A stretch of DNA of 19,875 nt, taken from the NCBI GenBank assembly GCA_048173955.1, contig DBEYOB010000031.1, forward strand, positions 1-19,875, given 5' to 3'. This document shows, piece by piece, positions 15,486 through 19,875 of the stretch. Each line of letters begins with the position of its first letter. Position 1 is the stretch's first letter. This DNA is from CAZUFB01 sp048173955 (GTDB lineage Bacteria > Actinomycetota > Coriobacteriia > Coriobacteriales > UMGS124). The notes below the pieces were generated by a model. That model worked only from the letters and a program-made list of their open reading frames with translations. It was not told the DNA's origin and did not search any database. Both the position numbers and the translations under genes were made by a program.

Positions 15486-16078
15486 GCGCGCGGCGGGCGG
15501 GACGCGCAGGCGGGCGGGGCGCGCGGACGACGACGCCGGGGGCCGGCGGCGTTCGGGGCCGGCGGGGCCGAGGGCGGATGGGCGGCAACGGCCGGCGATC
15601 CGAAATCTCGCACCGCCTGAATCGACCGTTTGAAACGCATTGTCTTGCTCTACATCTGTCGAGTGCCAGATAACGCTGTGTCAGCCTACCTTTTTGGCCG
15701 TTGTGTACGAATCGCCGAGCATCGTGCGTGCGCTTTATCGCCATTCGAACCCCGGCCCTTCGCCACTGTTTGTCAAAAGCCCAGGATTATTATCATTATT
15801 AAAATTATATAGTCCTTGGCGGATGCCGCAGACGCCCCCGCCCGTTCTTTGGTTCGTACACTACGCCAAAAAAGGTAGCGGAGACGGTGTATCCTTGTCA
15901 CGGGGAGAAGATTTTACTTCTTGTATTGATTTATTAGTCCCTCCTACCCCGCGCTGCATCGCTTTCCACGGCCAATGTGGAGACGCCGCCCTAATCGGAG
16001 CCGCCCCGGCCCGGCGGCCCGCCCTTCGGGAACGGATGGCTATACTGCAAGACGCACATCCATCGAAGAGGAGGCCGC
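15486..16078. other. Gene-free stretch with an AT-rich island
   Basis: The first part (to about 15600) is extremely G/C-rich, with one small inverted repeat, ACGCCG/CGGCGT, near 15529-15550. From about 15660 to 15960 the base composition drops sharply; the lowest part is ATTATTATCATTATTAAAAT (about 15785-15804). Short open frames cross the island but none has a convincing ribosome binding site or familiar product. TATACT (16041-16046) is a likely -10 element for the dehydrogenase. Confidence 0.6.
16041..16046 (+). promoter_or_regulatory. TATACT -10 element for the dehydrogenase
   Basis: TATACT lies 32 bp before the dehydrogenase ATG, giving a short leader that carries GAGGAGG. No clear -35 hexamer is seen. 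Confidence 0.45.
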
Positions 16079-17170
16079 ATGTCCACCACGATCGAAATGA
16101 GCGACTACACCGTCGGCGCCGATGCCTATCGGGAAATCCCCGCCATCTGCGCGGCCCAGCACATGGACAAGGTCGTCCTCATCGGCGGCAAGCGCGCCCT
16201 GGGCGCCGCCGAGCCGCTCATCCGCGCCGCGCTCGAGGGTTCCGGGGTTCAGATCCTCGGCAGCTTCGTCTACGGCACCGAATGCACCCAAGCCAACGCC
16301 GACCGCCTGCTCGCCGAGCCCGCCGTGCAGCAGGCCGACGTCGTCTTCGCCGTGGGCGGGGGCAAGGCCATCGACACCTGCAAGGTCGCGGCCGACCTGG
16401 CGCACAAGCCGGTGTTCTCGTTCCCCACGATCTGCTCCAACTGCTCCGCCGCGACCGCCATCGCCGTGGTCTACGACGACAGCGGCGCGTTCTCGCACTA
16501 CCACTACCCGCCGTGCCCGCGCCACATCTTCATCAACCCGCAGGTCATCGCCGAAGCGCCCGAAGAGTACTTCTGGGCGGGCATCGGCGACGCGCTTTCG
16601 AAGCAGCCCGAGGTCGAGTACGCGAGCAGCAACGCCGAACTCGGCCACACCGCGCAGCTGGGCGTCGCGCTCGCCAAGGCGTGCACCGAGCCGCTCATCG
16701 CGTTCGGCGCGCAGGGCATCGCGGACTGTAGGAACAACGTGGTGAGCGAGGCGGTGCAAGAGATCGCGCTCGACATCGTCGTCTCGACGGGCTACGTGTC
16801 CAACCTCACCAACCAGCCCGACTTCTACTACAACTCCTCGATCGCCCACGCGTTCTACAACGCGTCGACGAGCGTGGCGCGCCCCGGCACCTACCTGCAC
16901 GGCCAGGTCGTGTCGTTCGGCGTGCTCGTGCTGCACGCCTTCACCGGCAACGACGCCGAGCTCGACCGCATCGCCCGCTTCAACAGGTCGATCGGCCTGC
17001 CGGTCACGCTTGCCGAGATCGGCCTGACCGAGGACAATCTGCCCCAGATCGCCCAGGAGGCCACCAAGACCAACGAGTGGAAGAACCTCCCCTACCCCAC
17101 CACGACCGAGCAGTTTGTCGAGGCCGCCAAGAAGGCCGACGCCTACGGGCGAAAGGTGCTGGCGGAGTAA
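16079..17170 (+). CDS. Iron-containing alcohol/glycerol dehydrogenase family (GldA-like)
   Basis: This is a 363-residue NAD(P)-dependent, metal-dependent dehydrogenase. The nucleotide-binding motif VGGGKAIDTCK is at 92-102. The metal ligands expected for the family are present: Asp171 in GIGDALSKQPE, His257 in SSIAHAFYNA and His274 in YLHGQVVSFG. The length and the ALSKQPE/YLHGQ words are closer to the glycerol dehydrogenase branch than to the longer alcohol dehydrogenases, but the substrate cannot be fixed from sequence. No dihydroxyacetone kinase or other glycerol gene is next to it. The ATG follows GAGGAGG by 5 nt, behind a TATACT -10 word. It appears to be transcribed alone. Confidence 0.9.
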   Translation: MSTTIEMSDYTVGADAYREIPAICAAQHMDKVVLIGGKRALGAAEPLIRAALEGSGVQILGSFVYGTECTQANADRLLAEPAVQQADVVFAVGGGKAIDTCKVAADLAHKPVFSFPTICSNCSAATAIAVVYDDSGAFSHYHYPPCPRHIFINPQVIAEAPEEYFWAGIGDALSKQPEVEYASSNAELGHTAQLGVALAKACTEPLIAFGAQGIADCRNNVVSEAVQEIALDIVVSTGYVSNLTNQPDFYYNSSIAHAFYNASTSVARPGTYLHGQVVSFGVLVLHAFTGNDAELDRIARFNRSIGLPVTLAEIGLTEDNLPQIAQEATKTNEWKNLPYPTTTEQFVEAAKKADAYGRKVLAE

Positions 17171-17357
17171 GGGCCGAGGGCTGGCGATGCAGAATGCGGG
17201 GTGCGCCCGAAGATCGAGGGCGGGCGCGCCCCGGGGCGGGATTGGGCGCGCGGAGGCCGGCGCGAGGAGTGGGCTGACGCAGGGGTCGGCGCGCGAACTA
17301 TCGGGCGATGGCTGAAAATTTAGCAGTTGCGAACGATTTTCGGAATCGTGGCGGCAT

Positions 17358-17489
17358 GCTCCGCGTCGTTGATAGCAAGTACGAGTAGCAAATCGGAAAG
17401 TCAATTTACTGATTCGGGCCCGGACAAGAGGGCGCGCGGGACAAACGGGCACCTCAACCGTTCGCAACGGCAGATTTTTCAGACAACGG
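17358..17489 (+). pseudogene. Relic of the 3' end of a paralogue of the 17695 membrane protein gene (repeat copy A)
   Basis: This stretch aligns with 18062-18205 with one 12-bp gap. In copy B the aligned part begins inside the last ~20 codons of the intact membrane protein gene (GCAASLTAITRGKSE). In copy A the same frame reads ACSASLIASTSSKSE without the upstream gene body. Both copies share GCAAATCGGAA and the downstream GATTCGGG, CAAACGGGCAC and CCGTTCGCAACGG words. The simplest reading is a tandem duplication whose first copy has lost all but its tail. Confidence 0.6.
17458..17479 (+). terminator. Short terminator-like hairpin in repeat copy A
   Basis: CCGTT-CGC-AACGG is followed after three bases by ATTTTT. 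The stem is only 5 bp, so termination is uncertain, but the same structure follows the intact gene in copy B. Confidence 0.4.
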
Positions 17490-17506
17490 GACGTTTCCGC
17501 TGCAGG

Positions 17507-17650
17507 TAACTTCCCGTCCGGAGCCACATAGCACCAGGAGCGAAACGTCCGAGAGAGGCCCTCGACCGAATCGTATCCATAACGAAATGCGACCTCGGTG
17601 ACGAAGGAGCCGGCCATAAGGTCGGATACAACGAAACGGAACGCTTTTTC
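17507..17650 (-). pseudogene. Remnant of an AraC-family regulator C-terminus
   Basis: On the minus strand the frame encodes KAFRFVVSDLMAGSF followed by VTEVAFRYGYDSVEGLSRTF and RSWCYVAP. The V-T-E-V-A-F-R-Y-G-Y-D-S-x-E-x-x-S-R-x-F-R pattern is the second helix-turn-helix of AraC regulators. The first helix-turn-helix and the whole N-terminal domain are missing: upstream lies the ribosome binding site of the membrane protein gene on the other strand. It has no start signal of its own and the frame runs on into unrelated sequence, so it is treated as a gene fragment. Confidence 0.65.
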
Positions 17651-17694
17651 TCCTGGGTAGACTGACGGTAACGGCACGACCGAGGAGGCACCCC

Positions 17695-18120
17695 ATGAAG
17701 AAGCGTCTCGTCAGGGCCGCGATTGTCTACGGCGTGGTCTGGCTCGCCTGCCTTGCCTTGTACTGGGGGTCCCTCGCGACGGGCGCCCTCGGTGGCGGTG
17801 GCATCATGGGCTACGTAATCCTGACGCTCCACATTGCCCTGCCGATCGCCGGCGCTGTGACGGCGTTCCTGATTGGCCGCATAACTGAGCTCGGGTGGTG
17901 GCGCCTCGTCGCGCTGATTGCGCTTGCCGTCCCCTACGTGCTTCACACGGTAGCGACGTTCAGCCTCTCAAACGCCCTCGGCTTCACCAGCATCGCATCG
18001 GCCGATCTTGGCGTCTTCATGTACGGCCTCATCCCCGCCGCGATCGGCCTCGCCGTCGGTTGCGCCGCATCGTTGACGGCAATTACGCGTGGCAAATCGG
18101 AAGATAAGTCGAAAGATTGA
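17695..18120 (+). CDS. Small integral membrane protein (function unknown)
   Basis: The 141 residues are mostly hydrophobic with about four membrane spans (about 8-28, 38-60, 68-90 and 105-130). The short Lys/Asp-rich tail (RGKSEDKSKD) is probably cytoplasmic. No catalytic motif or known family was recognised. The ATG follows GAGGAGG by 7 nt, so translation is well supported. Its 3' end and downstream 85 bp are duplicated in decayed form about 0.7 kb upstream (17358-17489), showing that a second copy once existed. Between the copies lies an AraC-type remnant on the other strand. Base composition is somewhat less GC-rich than in neighbouring genes, which together with the scars suggests an unstable or acquired locus. 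Confidence 0.8.
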   Translation: MKKRLVRAAIVYGVVWLACLALYWGSLATGALGGGGIMGYVILTLHIALPIAGAVTAFLIGRITELGWWRLVALIALAVPYVLHTVATFSLSNALGFTSIASADLGVFMYGLIPAAIGLAVGCAASLTAITRGKSEDKSKD

Positions 18121-18205
18121 TCTATCGATTCGGGTCCGGATGAGAGGATGCGCGGGGCAAACGGGCACCCCGACCGTTCGCAACGGCAGCTTTTTCAGGC
18201 AACGG
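18062..18205 (+). repeat. Direct repeat copy B (3' end of the membrane protein gene and its downstream region)
   Basis: This is the intact partner of 17358-17489. The offset is 704 bp before a 12-bp insertion (around 18102-18113) and 716 bp after it. It spans the last codons, the stop and the terminator-like hairpin of the gene. Confidence 0.75.
18174..18195 (+). terminator. Short terminator-like hairpin after the membrane protein gene
   Basis: CCGTT-CGC-AACGG is followed by CAGC and five T, 54 bp past the stop. The stem is short, but conservation of the structure in copy A supports a function. Confidence 0.45.
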
Positions 18206-18330
18206 AGCCAACGGGAGGCACGGTGCGAAAACCCGCCGGCATCCGCCTCGGCGCCGCCGGATCAGCCTGACCGTCGGCATGTTTAACCGCCGGCCTATCC
18301 GGCGCTGCCGTGCCCGCCCAGCCGTCAGCC

Positions 18331-19032
18331 TTATCCGGCACCACCGGCCCCCTCGCCCTCCCCCGCCTCGCGCTCGGGCAGCAGCAGCGGGCAGACCACC
18401 TTGGTGAACACCGCGAGCCACGCCAGCGAGATCAAAAAGCCGGCCACAACGTCGGACGCGTAGTGCACGCCCAGGTAGATGCGGCTTGCACCGATACCCA
18501 CCACGATGAGCGACAGGAAGACGCACCACAGCCACCGCTCGATGCGGTCGCGCTCGTAGTGCCACACCAGATAGATGAGAAACCCGTAGAACGCCATCGC
18601 CACCATCGAATGGCCCGATGGGAAGCTGTAGCCACTCTCGTCGATCAGGCGGAAGCCCTCCGGTCGCGGACGCTGGATGACGAACTTGAGCAACTGGTTG
18701 AGGGCGACCGCGCCCGCCAAGTTGAGCGCCATGGCGACGCCGGGGCGCCGTCCCGGGGCAAGCGCCGCAGCGACCACGAACATGGCAAGCAGAATGACCG
18801 GCGAGGCCAGGCTGGTGACGGCCTCGACGACGGGCGTGAGCGCGTCGGAGCGCAGCCCTTCGACGAAGAGGGAGTAGGCGAGCGAGTCGATCTTCATGAT
18901 TTCGCCGGCGCCCAGCTCGCCCACCATCCACAGCACCACCACGGTGGCGACGGCGACGATGAGCACGCGCACGTTGGCGCGCACGAGCCGCGCAAGCCGA
19001 TGGAGCGTCGGCTCCGCCGTAGGTCCAGCCAT
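18331..19032 (-). CDS. PAP2-family phosphatase (membrane lipid phosphatase)
   Basis: The 233-residue membrane enzyme carries all three PAP2 signatures: Lys116 to Arg123-Pro124 (KFVIQRPRP, K-x6-R-P), PSGH at 138-141 and SRIYLGVHYASD at 183-194, with His141 and His190 as the catalytic pair. About six membrane spans are expected (for example 23-41, 76-94, 100-118, 145-158, 167-181 and 197-215). The family dephosphorylates phosphatidic acid, undecaprenyl pyrophosphate or similar lipids; which one cannot be told. The C-terminal tail is a Gly/Glu-rich stub. ATG at 19030-19032 was preferred because GGGGAGG lies 8 nt upstream; the GTG at 19041 touches the ribosome binding site. It is divergent from the deaminase gene. 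Confidence 0.92.
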   Translation of the reverse strand: MAGPTAEPTLHRLARLVRANVRVLIVAVATVVVLWMVGELGAGEIMKIDSLAYSLFVEGLRSDALTPVVEAVTSLASPVILLAMFVVAAALAPGRRPGVAMALNLAGAVALNQLLKFVIQRPRPEGFRLIDESGYSFPSGHSMVAMAFYGFLIYLVWHYERDRIERWLWCVFLSLIVVGIGASRIYLGVHYASDVVAGFLISLAWLAVFTKVVCPLLLPEREAGEGEGAGGAG

Positions 19033-19089
19033 TCCCCGCACCTCCCCTGTCGGTCATCTCCCGTCACACCGTACGATACCCGTTTCCCC

Positions 19090-19095
19090 TACAAT
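19090..19095 (+). promoter_or_regulatory. TACAAT -10 element for the deaminase gene
   Basis: TACAATG lies 65 bp before the deaminase ATG. As with the TetR and LuxR genes, no convincing -35 word is present. Confidence 0.4.
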
Positions 19096-19159
19096 GGAAC
19101 CCCGGGTGCGGCGCGACTCCGACGCACGGCGCCGCCCCGACCGACCTTGGAGGCCTGCC

Positions 19160-19651
19160 ATGCCGATCGACGCACGCACGCTCTACGACATCGCCCGCGC
19201 CGCGCTGCGGCCCATGGAGCTCGGCCAGCACGGGGAGGCCGGCCAGGTCGCCTGCGCACTCGAGACCGAGAACGGGGACGTCTTCACCGGCATCTGCATC
19301 GATCTGCCCTGCGGCCTCGGATTCTGCGCGGAGCAAGCCGCGGCGGCGCAGATGCTCAAGGAGGGGACGACCGCCATCCGGCGCATCGTGGCCGTCCACG
19401 CGGACGACGGGGCCATCCCGCCGTGCGGACGCTGCCGCGAGTTCCTCGTCCAGCTCGACGACGCGAACGCCGAGACGCTCGTGGTCCTGCCCGCCGCGGC
19501 AGTCCCCGCTGCCGGCAGGGGTTGCGGGGACGAGGTCATGGGGGACGGTGCTGTCAGGGATGGATTCGCGAAGGACGGCCCGTCGGAGCCAGCCCTGCGC
19601 GAGGTGCGCCTCGCCGCGCTGCTGCCCGAACGCTGGGACGAGGAGGGTTAG
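19160..19651 (+). CDS. Cytidine deaminase-like protein
   Basis: This is a 163-residue zinc hydrolase of the small (CDA/blasticidin-S deaminase-like) type. The zinc site is FCAEQAAA (Cys56, Glu58 as proton shuttle) with PPCGRCREF (Cys89 and Cys92), the three-cysteine arrangement of homotetrameric cytidine deaminases. The usual C-terminal L-L-P motif is present as RLAALLPERW. Between them residues about 114-146 form a Gly/Asp/Ala-rich insertion not typical of the family. Free cytidine is the default substrate, but the CIDLPCGLG loop before the zinc site differs from classical Cdd, so another aminated nucleoside or base is possible. ATG at 19160 follows GGAGG by 7 nt. It is transcribed away from the PAP2 gene. 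Confidence 0.85.
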   Translation: MPIDARTLYDIARAALRPMELGQHGEAGQVACALETENGDVFTGICIDLPCGLGFCAEQAAAAQMLKEGTTAIRRIVAVHADDGAIPPCGRCREFLVQLDDANAETLVVLPAAAVPAAGRGCGDEVMGDGAVRDGFAKDGPSEPALREVRLAALLPERWDEEG

Positions 19652-19737
19652 GGGGCGCCGGCAACCGGCGGGACGCGGGACCGCGCAGGGCGAAACCTGA
19701 GGCAGGTGGTCAAAAACGGCGCGCGTACATGCCTCGA

Positions 19738-19801
19738 AAACTTACGCGAAAGCCTGGCACGGAATTTTCGGGAAAACCGTGCCAGGCTTTCGCGTAACTT
19801 T
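19738..19801. repeat. Long near-perfect hairpin element
   Basis: Two 21-bp arms (19742-19762 and 19777-19797) are perfect reverse complements; past one mismatch three more base pairs extend the stem. The 14-nt loop itself contains TTTTC-GG-GAAAA. No T-run follows on either strand, so it is not a typical terminator for the deaminase gene 90 bp upstream. A second palindrome, TGGACA-CT-TGTCCA (19801-19814), abuts it. Confidence 0.85.
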
Positions 19802-19875
19802 GGACACTTGTCCATCATCCCCGCCGGCCCCGCGCGTCGCCCGCCGGGCGGCAGCCCGCGCGGCACCAGCAGCCC

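Larger units (their letters stand above)
17171..17694. other. Scarred intergenic region: inverted end, paralogue relic and AraC fragment
   Basis: No intact gene is present. From left to right it holds a GC-rich tract, a 24-bp sequence at 17312-17335 that is an inverted match of 17459-17482 (20 of 24 positions), the decayed 3' end of a second copy of the downstream membrane protein gene, a terminator-like hairpin, and a minus-strand AraC-type remnant. GC content is lower than in the flanking genes. Confidence 0.6.

Noticed and set aside
15735..15760. TTCGAA-containing sequence resembling a tRNA T-arm on the minus strand
   Set aside because: The bases around the loop do not form the 5-bp stem, and no anticodon arm or acceptor stem is found nearby.
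15640..16078. Plus-strand frame through the AT-rich island before the dehydrogenase
   Set aside because: Starts with TTG, lacks a ribosome binding site, and its continuation is a shadow of the dehydrogenase gene.
18255..18304. CGCCGGAT/ATCCGGCG inverted repeat as a terminator of the PAP2 gene
   Set aside because: The 8-bp arms are about 34 bp apart and no T-run follows on the minus strand; likely chance in GC-rich DNA.
19648..19866. Minus-strand 72-residue frame across the long hairpin
   Set aside because: The Arg/Lys/Ser/Phe repeats in it simply reflect the two arms of the palindrome; no ribosome binding site.

Overview
The window is very GC-rich (roughly 70% by eye). Its genes use G/C-ending codons and have AGGAGG-like ribosome binding sites. 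It carries a Tat-exported flavoprotein reductase divergent from a LuxR regulator with a multi-span membrane domain. This pairing is typical of anaerobic gut Coriobacteriia (Eggerthellaceae and relatives), so a bacterium of that group is the best guess. No rRNA, tRNA, CRISPR array, complete insertion sequence or phage gene was seen.

Layout. 1-247: 3' end of a charged, probably coiled-coil protein. 402-2651 (minus): an aldo/keto reductase with two [4Fe-4S] motifs followed by a cytoplasmic L-asparaginase, probably one operon ending in a strong terminator. 2808-3470 (minus): a GNAT-like acetyltransferase, divergent from a TetR regulator (3608-4330). 4395-7045: a partner-switching pair, a STAS anti-anti-sigma-type protein followed by a membrane protein that fuses a SpoIIE/RsbU-type PP2C phosphatase to an RsbW-type kinase domain. 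7692-9185: an unrecognised single-pass membrane protein with repeated T-[ST]-L-L-D-G motifs. 9348-10829: aminopeptidase C, convergent with a DUF3783-type protein (10853-11365). 11895-15485: the flavoprotein reductase and its divergent membrane LuxR regulator. 16079-17170: a GldA-like iron-containing dehydrogenase. 17312-18205: a scarred locus with a small membrane protein, the relic of a second copy and an AraC fragment. 18331-19032 (minus): a PAP2 phosphatase. 19160-19651: a cytidine deaminase-like protein.

Functional reading. The reductase/LuxR pair looks like a self-contained substrate-responsive respiratory module. The STAS/phosphatase-kinase pair looks like a signalling module whose sigma factor or other target is not in the window. 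Asparaginase, PepC and the deaminase fit amino-acid and nucleoside salvage in an asaccharolytic anaerobe.

The least explained signals lie between genes. They are a 67-bp imperfect inverted repeat pair with internal 40-bp-spaced motifs (11411-11632), a perfect 21-bp-arm hairpin (19742-19797), the duplicated and decayed membrane-protein locus, and two AT-rich islands (about 7185-7345 and 15660-15960). No wholly new defence or mobile system can be claimed.
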